Assembly: GCA_047609825.1 (NCBI GenBank)
Contig: JBLFXJ010000285.1
Location: forward strand, 1-10,671
DNA from: GCA-2862545 sp047609825
Lineage (GTDB): Bacteria; Myxococcota_A; UBA796; GCA-2862545
DNA length: 10,671 bases
Direction of reading: 5' to 3'
Shown here: piece after piece, positions 1-6,650 of the stretch
Layout: each line of letters begins with the position of its first letter
Position numbering within the stretch: the first letter of the stretch is position 1
Program-made: the position numbers and the translations under genes
The notes under the pieces: model-generated
The model's database searches: none
Told to the model about the DNA's origin: nothing
What the model saw: the letters and a program-made list of their open reading frames with translations, nothing else

Positions 1-2796
1 GTGCAGGCCCCGTCCGTACTCGGACACGCCTCCGACCATGACACCGACCAGGTGATCACCGAGCGGGACGGTCGGGTGGGGGTGGAGACCCGGTCGCAGG
101 ACGTGCGGCTGGTGGCCGAATCCCGCATCGACGCTCGGCCCTCGGCCCTCCCTGCGGTGGGCTGGCACACCGACGTGGTCAGCCTGGGCGCGGGGCTCCA
201 CCTGCCGCCCGGATGGCGGCTGCTAGCGGCCACCGGCGTGGACAAGGTGCACGGAACCGACCCGTGGTCGCTGTTCGACCTGTTCTTCGTGCTCGTAGTG
301 GCCCTGGCCCTCGGCCGGCTGCTCGGCTGGCGGTGGGGCCTCGTCACCCTCGCCGCCCTGGGCCTGTCCCGCCACGAGGCCGGCGCGCCCGCGTGGACCT
401 TCGCTTGGCTCGCCGTCACGGTCGCCCTGCTCCAGGTGCTGCCGGTGGGCCGGCTACGGACCGCGGTCAGCGGGCTGCGGTGGGGGCTGCTACTGGCATT
501 GTTCGCCATCCTCGCCCCATTCTCGGTCGACCACGTCCAGACCGGCCTGTTCCCGGCGCTCGAGCGAACGTGGAACAGCGGGGCCGACACCACGATGCAG
601 GAGATCCCCGACCGCTTCGTGGAGCTGGTGGTGCCAGAGGCCGGCAAGTTGGCCCGCGGGATCGGATCCTCCGGCAGCTTGAGCTACCTGTCGGCGCAGC
701 AGGATCCGGCCGCGGTGGTGCAGACCGGACCGGGCGTGCCGTCCTGGTCCTGGACCGCCATCCGTTTGGACTGGTCGGGCCCAGTGGATGCGGACCACAC
801 GGTTCGTCTGTGGCTGCTCGGGCCCCGCATGCTGCTGGTGCTGGCCCTGGCCCGGGTGGCGCTGCTGCTGTTGCTCGCGATCAAGCTCACGGACGCGCGA
901 CGACTCGGGCGCGCGCTGGTGCCCATCGCGCTGGCGGTGGCCCTGATCGGACCCACCGCCGCCCAGGCCACACCCAGTGCCGAGCAGCTGGCCGACCTCG
1001 AGGCCCGCCTCACCGCACCGCCGGCCTGTGCGCCCGACTGCGCCAGCGCGTCCACGGTGGCACTCACCGTGACCGACGACCGCCTGACGGTGGTGGCCGA
1101 GGTGCACGCCCTGGCCCAGACCGCGTGGCCGCTGCCCGGTCCCACCTCAACCTGGGTGCCGGCGGAAGTGCGGGTGGGTGGTGTTGTACACACGGCGCTG
1201 GCCCGCCGCCCCGATGGCGCGCTGTGGGTTCGCCTGTCGCCCGGGGTGCACACCCTGCGGGCGGAGGGACCGCTGCCCGCGACCGATGCCCTCCCCCTGC
1301 AGTTCGCGCAGCGACCACACCGGATCACCTGGGCCAGCGACAGCTGGACCGTGGAGGGCCTGAAGGCCGACGGCACCGTGGAGGGCACCATCCAGCTGGT
1401 GCGGGCCAGCCCCACCGGCGGGGAGAGCGCGAGCAGCGACAACCTGCGGCCGTGGCTCGAGGTCACCCGCCGGGTGGACCTGGGCCTGCCCTGGCGGGTG
1501 GCCACCACCGTGCGCCGGGTGGGGCCGACCCAGGCGCCCATCGCGCTTCGCATCCCGTTGATCCCAGGAGAATCGGTCACCGACGGCACCTGGGAGGTCC
1601 GCGAAGGAGCCCTGGTCGTCACCCTGGACCGCGACGTGTCCGAGGTCACCTGGATGTCCACCCTGGCCGAGGCCGACACGCTCACCCTCCGCGCCCCGTC
1701 GGACGTGCCGTGGACCGAGGAATGGCGGGTGACGTGCAGCCCGATGCACGCGTGCGAAGCCGCGGATGGGCCCCCGCCACTGGCCCACGTGACCGACGGC
1801 ACCTGGTCCCCCTACTGGCGCCCCTGGCCCGATGAGGCGGTGACCCTGAACATCGGTCGGCCGCCCGCGGTGACGGGCCAGACCGTGACGGTGGACCGCG
1901 CCGAGCTCGAGTGGACCCCCGGCCGGCGCCTGGGCGAGGCCACGCTCACGCTCGAGGTGCGGTCGAGCCAGGGTGGCCGACGCGTGCTCACCCTCCCGGC
2001 TGGCGCGAAGCTTCAACAGGTAAGGATTGACGCTCGTGATCGGCCGGTGCGCCTGGCGGACGACGGCACCCTCGCCCTGCCCCTGCGGCCGGGCGCGCAG
2101 TCATTCGAGGTGGCGTGGCAGCAGCCCCACGCCCCCGCCATCTGGGATCAGGTCCCGCCGGTGGATCTGGGCGGTTCGGCCGTGAACACCACCGTGACCG
2201 TGAACGCACCTGAGGGGCGCATCGTGCTGGCGCTGTTCGGCCCGATCCGCGGCCCGACCCCGTTGTTCTGGACCACGCTGCTGCTGGTGTGCGCCGCCGC
2301 TCCGCTGCTCGCGCGGGTGCCCTGGACGCCCCTTGGCGTGGTGCAGTGGGGCCTGCTCGGCCTCGGCATGACCCAGGTGCCGGTGGTGGTGCCGCTGCTC
2401 CTGGTGCTCAGCTTCATGGCGCTCGGCCTGCGGCAGCGCCGGCAGCCGGCCGGCTGGCTCGCGTTCAACCTGGCTCAGGTGGGGCTCGCGCTGTTGGTGC
2501 TGGCGAGCCTGGTGGGTCTGTATGCGGCGATCCACGCCGGCCTCCTCCTCCAGCCCGACATGCAGGTGCAGGGCAATGGCTCGTCCGACAGGACCCTGAG
2601 CTGGTTCGTCGACCGCACTGCGGGCCCCCTGGCGCAGCCGGTCTGGGTCACGGTGCCGGTGTGGACCTTCCGGGTGGCGATGCTGCTGTGGAGCCTGTGG
2701 CTGGCCGCGAGCCTGGTGCGGTGGGCGCCCTGGGCCTGGAGCTGCTGGACAACGAATGGCTGGTGGCGCGCCCGGGTCGTGACAGAGGCCGAATGA
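1..2796 (+). CDS. Large uncharacterised inner-membrane protein, C-terminal part (5' truncated by window edge)
   Basis: The frame is open from base 1 with no convincing start or ribosome binding site, so this is the last 931 residues of a longer protein. Hydrophobic segments lie at about residues 88-107, 112-122, 130-150, 160-176, 273-295 and 304-322. A long, probably periplasmic, beta-rich region follows (about 325-745), and then more hydrophobic segments at about 755-772, 780-812, 818-850 and 880-916. The tail is rich in Trp and ends in basic residues. The soluble region opens with a CxxxC pair (Cys343, Cys347), followed by a patch resembling 'PLPG...W.P' and 'LW..L..G.H'. From memory, this order of elements matches a family of uncharacterised membrane proteins of about 1300-1400 residues in Gamma- and Deltaproteobacteria; I cannot name a function. 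The stop is 13 bp before the kinase start, so the two are probably co-transcribed. Coding confidence is high, function unknown. Confidence 0.85.
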   Translation: MQAPSVLGHASDHDTDQVITERDGRVGVETRSQDVRLVAESRIDARPSALPAVGWHTDVVSLGAGLHLPPGWRLLAATGVDKVHGTDPWSLFDLFFVLVVALALGRLLGWRWGLVTLAALGLSRHEAGAPAWTFAWLAVTVALLQVLPVGRLRTAVSGLRWGLLLALFAILAPFSVDHVQTGLFPALERTWNSGADTTMQEIPDRFVELVVPEAGKLARGIGSSGSLSYLSAQQDPAAVVQTGPGVPSWSWTAIRLDWSGPVDADHTVRLWLLGPRMLLVLALARVALLLLLAIKLTDARRLGRALVPIALAVALIGPTAAQATPSAEQLADLEARLTAPPACAPDCASASTVALTVTDDRLTVVAEVHALAQTAWPLPGPTSTWVPAEVRVGGVVHTALARRPDGALWVRLSPGVHTLRAEGPLPATDALPLQFAQRPHRITWASDSWTVEGLKADGTVEGTIQLVRASPTGGESASSDNLRPWLEVTRRVDLGLPWRVATTVRRVGPTQAPIALRIPLIPGESVTDGTWEVREGALVVTLDRDVSEVTWMSTLAEADTLTLRAPSDVPWTEEWRVTCSPMHACEAADGPPPLAHVTDGTWSPYWRPWPDEAVTLNIGRPPAVTGQTVTVDRAELEWTPGRRLGEATLTLEVRSSQGGRRVLTLPAGAKLQQVRIDARDRPVRLADDGTLALPLRPGAQSFEVAWQQPHAPAIWDQVPPVDLGGSAVNTTVTVNAPEGRIVLALFGPIRGPTPLFWTTLLLVCAAAPLLARVPWTPLGVVQWGLLGLGMTQVPVVVPLLLVLSFMALGLRQRRQPAGWLAFNLAQVGLALLVLASLVGLYAAIHAGLLLQPDMQVQGNGSSDRTLSWFVDRTAGPLAQPVWVTVPVWTFRVAMLLWSLWLAASLVRWAPWAWSCWTTNGWWRARVVTEAE

Positions 2797-2798
2797 CC

Positions 2799-2803
2799 GG
2801 AGG
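2799..2803 (+). promoter_or_regulatory. Ribosome binding site GGAGG of the kinase gene
   Basis: A perfect GGAGG lies six bases before the GTG at 2810. It supports that GTG as the true start and begins only two bases after the stop of the preceding gene, as expected within an operon. Confidence 0.7.
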
Positions 2804-2809
2804 CCCTGC

Positions 2810-3709
2810 GTGAATCCCAAGTTCTGGTCCGATCTAGGCCGCCCGCCTCCCGACAGCATCACCCCGCTGGACGGTGGGCGCGGCATGACGGCCACCCTGT
2901 CGCTCGTCCGGTGGCACGCCCCTGCGGCCACCGCCGTGCTCAAGGTGAGCACCCAGGTGGGCCGAGCCAGCCACGAGCTGGAGTTCTTCCGCTCGGCGAC
3001 CGACATCCCCGACATCCCACGGTTCTACGGCGGGCAGGTGCTGGACGACCAGGTGGCGATCCTCCTCGAGGACCTCACCCACGCCACCCCCGGCGACATC
3101 CTGGTCGGCGCCACAGCCGCCCAGGCCCGCTCGGTCGCCCACGCCCTCGGGCGGCTGCACGCCCGGTACTGGGGCGCGCCACCGGCCGGCCTCGCGCCGG
3201 TCGCCCCCCGTGCGATCTCCGGACTGCCCGCCGCGGTCGCCGCCTTCGTCGACCTCGCGCACGCCTCGCCGGCCCAGCGCCGCGCGGTCGGCGACCTGTC
3301 CGACCGCCTCCCCGACGCCCGGGCCCGCCTCGCCGCCGCTCCCGCCACGCTGCAGCACGCCGACGCCCACCTCGACAACTGGATGTTCGGTCCGGAGCCC
3401 ATCCTGATCGACTGGCAGACCGCCCGCGTCGGCCCCGGCGCGGTGGACCTGGTGCGCGTGCTGCTCGAGGGCGTGCCCACCGACGTGCGACGGGCGCACC
3501 ACGACGCGCTGGTCGCCGCGTGGTGTGAGCCCCTGCCCGCGGGCTACGACCCGCACCTCGACCTCCAGGCAGCGCTCGTCACCTCGCTGGCCGCCCTGAT
3601 CCCACACCAGGTGGCGGTGGACCGCGAGGCGCTCAGCCCGCGCATGCGCCGCGTCTTCGACCTGTGCGCGGCCCAGGCCCTCGCCTTGGCGGAGGACCTC
3701 CTCGGGTGA
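2810..3709 (+). CDS. Aminoglycoside-phosphotransferase-fold small-molecule kinase (APH/CHK type)
   Basis: This 299-residue protein has the bilobal kinase pattern of the APH / choline-kinase-like superfamily. Visible elements are a probable ATP-anchoring Lys45 in 'VLKV', a candidate helix-C Glu56 in 'HELEFF', a hinge-like 'ILLEDL' (84-89), the Brenner-type catalytic motif HxDxxxxN at 183-190 (His183, Asp185, Asn190), and the metal-binding Asp201 in 'LIDWQ'. The 'DW' and the long helical C-terminal half suit kinases acting on small hydroxyl or amino compounds (choline, aminoglycoside, homoserine, methylthioribose or ecdysteroid-like), not protein kinases. There is no signal peptide or membrane segment, so it is cytosolic. 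The substrate cannot be read from sequence. It follows the large membrane-protein gene closely and precedes an ATP-grasp gene after 106 bp. A role in antibiotic resistance should not be assumed. The GTG start is supported by GGAGG at good spacing. Confidence 0.85.
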   Translation: MNPKFWSDLGRPPPDSITPLDGGRGMTATLSLVRWHAPAATAVLKVSTQVGRASHELEFFRSATDIPDIPRFYGGQVLDDQVAILLEDLTHATPGDILVGATAAQARSVAHALGRLHARYWGAPPAGLAPVAPRAISGLPAAVAAFVDLAHASPAQRRAVGDLSDRLPDARARLAAAPATLQHADAHLDNWMFGPEPILIDWQTARVGPGAVDLVRVLLEGVPTDVRRAHHDALVAAWCEPLPAGYDPHLDLQAALVTSLAALIPHQVAVDREALSPRMRRVFDLCAAQALALAEDLLG

Positions 3710-3777
3710 GCGGGCGAGGGTCGTCTGCCGCCGACCACGCTGCCAACGCGCGCGATTCCGGCTCTGACCCCGCCGTT

Positions 3778-3791
3778 CGGCCCGCGGGCCG
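3778..3791. repeat. 14-bp perfect GC palindrome in the kinase to ATP-grasp gap
   Basis: The 106-bp gap 3710-3815 holds CGGCCCGCGGGCCG, a perfect 14-bp palindrome, followed by GGATAGGCCGCGG, which can pair with part of it in an alternative hairpin with a bulge. There is no T-run after it, so it is not a standard intrinsic terminator. It could be a regulator site, an mRNA structure near the ATP-grasp ribosome binding site, or chance in GC-rich DNA. No clear promoter hexamers were seen in the gap. Confidence 0.35.
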
Positions 3792-3806
3792 GATAGGCCG
3801 CGGCGC

Positions 3807-3810
3807 GAGG
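3807..3810 (+). promoter_or_regulatory. Ribosome binding site GAGG that selects the ATG at 3816
   Basis: GAGG ends five bases before ATG 3816. The in-frame GTG at 3810 overlaps this motif and is therefore a poorer start, so the ATG is preferred. Confidence 0.55.
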
Positions 3811-3815
3811 TGTGC

Positions 3816-5039
3816 ATGCTCGGAGTCGTCGTCGTTGCTCCCTATCTGGGTGCGTCCATGGCGCATTCGCTGCGGTGTTTCGTGGAGTTGGAGGGCGTGC
3901 GGGTCGGCGTGATCACGCACGAGCCCGTGGAGCGCATCGCGCCCGCGCTCCGCGAGCGTCTGGCCGGACACTACAAGGTGGACGATGCCACCGATCCCGC
4001 GCAGCTCGCCACCGCCACCCGGGCGTTCGCGAAGGAGTGGGGCGGGGTGGACCGGCTCGAGTGCTACCTCGAGCAGCTCCAGGTGCCGGTCGCGATCGCC
4101 CGGGACCGGGTCGGCATCGATGGGCTCGGCGAGGCCGCCGCCCGCAACTTCCGCGACAAGAACCGGATGAAGGAGACTCTCCGCGCGGCGGGGGTGCCCG
4201 TGGCTCGGCAGGCGCGACTCACCGGGCCCGGCGACGCGCGGCGGTTCGTCGAGGAGGTGGGCTTCCCCGTGGTGCTCAAGCCGCTCGATGGCGCAGGCGC
4301 CCAGTCCACCTTTCGGGTGACCGATCACCCAGGGCTCGCGCGGGCGCTCAACCAGCTCCTCCCGTCGGCCGACCGTCCCGTGCAGGCCGAGGCATTCGTT
4401 CGGGGCGAAGAGCACACCTTCGAAACCGCCTTCGTGGACGGTGAGCCCGTGTGGTCGGCGTCGTGCCGGTACGTGCCGGGTCCGCTGGAGGTGATGGACA
4501 CCCCCTGGATGCAGTGGTGCATGCTGTTGCCGCGAGAGCCCGATCTGCCCCATGTCGAGGCGTTCCGGCCCGTGAACCGCCAGGCGCTCCGGGCGCTCGG
4601 AATGCGCTCGGGCCTGTCCCACATGGAGTGGTTCCGCCAGGCCGACGGCCGGCCCGTGGTGAGCGAGGTCGGCGCGCGCCCACCCGGGGCGAACCTGATG
4701 CGGCTGCATGGGCTGGCCCATGGCGTCGACATGTGGCGCATGTGGGCTCGGCTCATGGTCCACCGCACCTGGGAGATGCCCGAGCGCCGGTTCAGCGTCG
4801 GGTGCGTCTTCCTCCGCGGCCAGGGGCATGGCCGCACCGTGCGCGAGGTGCGGGGGTGGGAGGCCGTGCGGGCGCGCCTGGGAGACACCGTGGCCGCCGC
4901 ACAGCTCCCGCGACCGGGCCAGCCGCACTCAGGCCACTACGAGGGCGACGGCTGGGTCATCGTGCGGCATCCGCGCACGGACGGCGTGCTCGACGCGCTC
5001 AGCCAGGTGGTCTCGGGCACGCAGGTGATCCTGGGTTGA
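3816..5039 (+). CDS. ATP-grasp carboxylate-amine ligase family protein
   Basis: This 407-residue cytosolic enzyme belongs to the ATP-grasp superfamily, which activates a carboxylate as an acyl phosphate for attack by an amine or other nucleophile. The N-terminal third (about 1-105) looks like the Rossmann-type pre-ATP-grasp domain, starting with a 'VVVVAPYLG' strand-loop. Then come 'DKNRMK' (114-119), the nucleotide-binding 'FPVVLKP' with Lys155, a 'DGAGAQ' glycine-rich loop, 'EAFVRGEEHTFE' (about 192-203), and the metal site formed by Glu271 in 'HMEW', Glu284 in 'SEVGARP' and Asn293. The C-terminal 'FLRGQGHGR' stretch is typical of biotin-carboxylase-like C-terminal domains. Likely activities include dipeptide or amino-acid ligation (as in carnosine synthase or BacD-like enzymes), but the substrate is unknown. 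No peptide precursor or biosynthetic partner is adjacent. The neighbouring APH-type kinase could act in the same pathway, which is only inference. Length is normal for the family. Confidence 0.88.
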   Translation: MLGVVVVAPYLGASMAHSLRCFVELEGVRVGVITHEPVERIAPALRERLAGHYKVDDATDPAQLATATRAFAKEWGGVDRLECYLEQLQVPVAIARDRVGIDGLGEAAARNFRDKNRMKETLRAAGVPVARQARLTGPGDARRFVEEVGFPVVLKPLDGAGAQSTFRVTDHPGLARALNQLLPSADRPVQAEAFVRGEEHTFETAFVDGEPVWSASCRYVPGPLEVMDTPWMQWCMLLPREPDLPHVEAFRPVNRQALRALGMRSGLSHMEWFRQADGRPVVSEVGARPPGANLMRLHGLAHGVDMWRMWARLMVHRTWEMPERRFSVGCVFLRGQGHGRTVREVRGWEAVRARLGDTVAAAQLPRPGQPHSGHYEGDGWVIVRHPRTDGVLDALSQVVSGTQVILG

Positions 5040-5044
5040 CCGCC

Positions 5045-6499
5045 TCACTCCACGACGGGCAGCTCCGGCGTGAACAGCGGCACGAGCGGGTCGGCCTCGA
5101 GCACCTTCGGCTCGAGCAAACCCCACAACGTGGGCAGCATCGGGTGCTGCGGGTCATACAGGTCGACGGCCTCGGTGGGATCGGCCACCACGTCGTACAG
5201 CGACAGGCGCCCGGCCCAGCCGTAGATCAGGTGCCACCGGCCGTAGCGCACCCCCTGGATCACCCCGCCCCGGCCCACTGTGAACGCGAACCGGGCGCGG
5301 TCGGGCGACGCGCCGCCCGCCGGAATGCCGGTGACCGAATCGGGGATCGGCAGGTCGAAAGCGTCGAGGACCGTCGGCACGATATCCGGCGCGGTGGTCG
5401 GCCCGGTCCACGCCTGTGGGCGTAGGTTTGGGGCCCAGAAGATGGCGATGGCGTCGTTCTCTTCGCGGTTCAGCGAGTAGGCGTGCCGCTGGTCACCGTG
5501 CTCGAAGAACTGCTCGCCATGGTCAGACCACAACACCACCAGCGTGTCGTCGAGCATCCCGCGTGCGGCGGCGTCTTCCCAGATCTGGCGGATCAGATCG
5601 TCCAGGGTGCGCACGTCGCCCCGGTACAGGGCCCAGAGGTGCGCCAACGCGAGGTCCTGCTCCCCGGGGGTCAGGTCGTCCCAGTTCTCGACCACATCCA
5701 TGTGCACGTCGGCGTCGGTGAGGTCCACCGGGATCGGCGGCAGGGCGTCCACCTCCCCGCGGAACTCCGCGGGCGGGTCGTACGGCCGATGGGGCTCCAT
5801 CACGTGCACGTGCACGTACCAGCGATCGGGCGGGGCCGTGCCCGTCTTCATGTCCGACAGCGCCTGCACCGCCCGGCCCCACGCGAACCACCCATCCTCG
5901 ACCGGGGTCTCGCTGGCATCGTCGAAGCCCTGGGCGTTGTTGTTCACCGGGCTGAAGTTGTAGTTCGTGGACTTCAGGATCGACCGGAAGCCCGCCGGCG
6001 CGAGCCACGTAGGGAGGAACTCGGTGTCGTCGGGCACCGGCTCGCCGCCGTGGATCGCGAACATGGGCATGAAGCCGGCGTCGATGTTGGACCGGCCCTG
6101 CATGGTGCAGGTGGTGCTGGCGAAGGTCCAGTTGGAGCACTGCATGAAGTCGTCCAGCGCCACGCCCTCTTCCGCCACCCGATCCAGGAACGGCGTGAGG
6201 TTGTCGCCGGCATACCGCCCGAGCTGGTCGCGCCGGAGGGTGTCGATGGAGATGACGAGCAGGTTCTTCGGCGGAGGCCCGTCGAACACCAGCGCCCGAC
6301 CACCGTTGTCGGCCGGCTCGGGGTCCACCGGCGGGATCTCGTCCGGTTCCTCGCCGTCACGGGTCCGGGTGGGCGCGTCCGGCAGATGGGCGCCTGAAGA
6401 GGTTTCGAACGAGTCCGGTCCATCGGGCCACGCGGGCGTTCCAGGGGCGGGCACACAAGCAGCCCACAGCACGCAAACCCACACTGACCAACGCTCCAT
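5045..6499 (-). CDS. Exported sulfatase-fold hydrolase/transferase (alkaline phosphatase superfamily), possible lipoprotein, Thr at nucleophile position
   Basis: The 484-residue protein begins with a short hydrophobic stretch (about 4-16) ending in 'LWAAC'. This could be a relaxed lipobox, but Trp at -3 is unusual, so export is likely and lipidation uncertain. An acidic, Pro-rich linker (about 20-75) precedes the catalytic domain. 'NLLVISIDTLRRDQ' carries metal-ligand Asp86. 'WTFASTTCTMQGR' aligns without gaps to the sulfatase 'CxPSRaalLTGR' block and puts Thr125 where the formylglycine Cys/Ser should be. 'MEPHRPYDPP' and 'SDHGEQFFEHG' (Asp326, His327, His334) complete the active site. Threonine at this position is known in LtaS- and EptA-type transferases, so the protein may cut or transfer a phosphoester instead of a sulfate ester; the substrate is unknown. 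ATG 6499 is preferred over the in-frame GTG at 6505, because AGAGG lies five bases before the ATG and overlaps the GTG. It ends five bases from the convergent ATP-grasp gene. Confidence 0.88.
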   Translation of the reverse strand: MERWSVWVCVLWAACVPAPGTPAWPDGPDSFETSSGAHLPDAPTRTRDGEEPDEIPPVDPEPADNGGRALVFDGPPPKNLLVISIDTLRRDQLGRYAGDNLTPFLDRVAEEGVALDDFMQCSNWTFASTTCTMQGRSNIDAGFMPMFAIHGGEPVPDDTEFLPTWLAPAGFRSILKSTNYNFSPVNNNAQGFDDASETPVEDGWFAWGRAVQALSDMKTGTAPPDRWYVHVHVMEPHRPYDPPAEFRGEVDALPPIPVDLTDADVHMDVVENWDDLTPGEQDLALAHLWALYRGDVRTLDDLIRQIWEDAAARGMLDDTLVVLWSDHGEQFFEHGDQRHAYSLNREENDAIAIFWAPNLRPQAWTGPTTAPDIVPTVLDAFDLPIPDSVTGIPAGGASPDRARFAFTVGRGGVIQGVRYGRWHLIYGWAGRLSLYDVVADPTEAVDLYDPQHPMLPTLWGLLEPKVLEADPLVPLFTPELPVVE

Positions 6500-6504
6500 G
6501 CACA

Positions 6505-6509
6505 CCTCT
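6505..6509 (-). promoter_or_regulatory. Ribosome binding site AGAGG of the sulfatase-like gene
   Basis: AGAGG on the minus strand ends five bases before ATG 6499. It overlaps the alternative GTG at 6505 and so decides the start in favour of the ATG. Confidence 0.55.
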
Positions 6510-6520
6510 TGCCCGCAACC

Positions 6521-6549
6521 TATCTGTAGCTGCCCGCTTTCGGTGTCAA
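6521..6549 (-). promoter_or_regulatory. Possible sigma70-like promoter of the sulfatase-like gene
   Basis: The minus strand carries a perfect TTGACA (6549-6544) with CAGATA (6526-6521) after a 17-base spacer; a TACAGA slightly earlier is an alternative -10. The -10 match is weak, but the stretch is clearly less GC-rich than its surroundings. A start site near 6514 would leave a leader of about 15 bases carrying the ribosome binding site. The 151-bp gap 6500-6650 is the longest without a gene in the window, and I see no RNA gene in it. Confidence 0.35.
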
Positions 6550-6650
6550 TGATCGGTGGAGGCCCAGGGTGCGCAAAGGCTGTGCAGAACCGCTCGTGGT
6601 GGCTCCCAACGACTCGCGCACGGGCCGCCGGGTGCGGGGCGATCCCACAG

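Noticed and set aside
213..1835. A 540-codon open frame in another plus-strand frame inside the membrane-protein gene.
   Set aside because: It is Arg/Pro/Gly/Ala-rich without hydrophobic or domain pattern, while the enclosing frame has membrane segments and a family-like layout.
2810..3709. Calling the kinase an aminoglycoside-resistance gene.
   Set aside because: The fold is shared by many metabolic kinases, and no resistance or mobile-element context is present.
3633..4928. A 431-codon open frame on the minus strand.
   Set aside because: It is antisense to the well-supported ATP-grasp gene and the kinase end. The translated sequence is low-complexity His/Arg/Pro/Gly-rich with no domain.
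5801..5818. A short tandem GTGCAC run.
   Set aside because: It simply encodes the alternating Val-His strand before the conserved 'EPHRPY' motif of the sulfatase-like protein.
5483..6397. A 304-codon open frame on the plus strand.
   Set aside because: It is antisense to the sulfatase-like gene, whose metal-binding motifs are clear; this frame has none.
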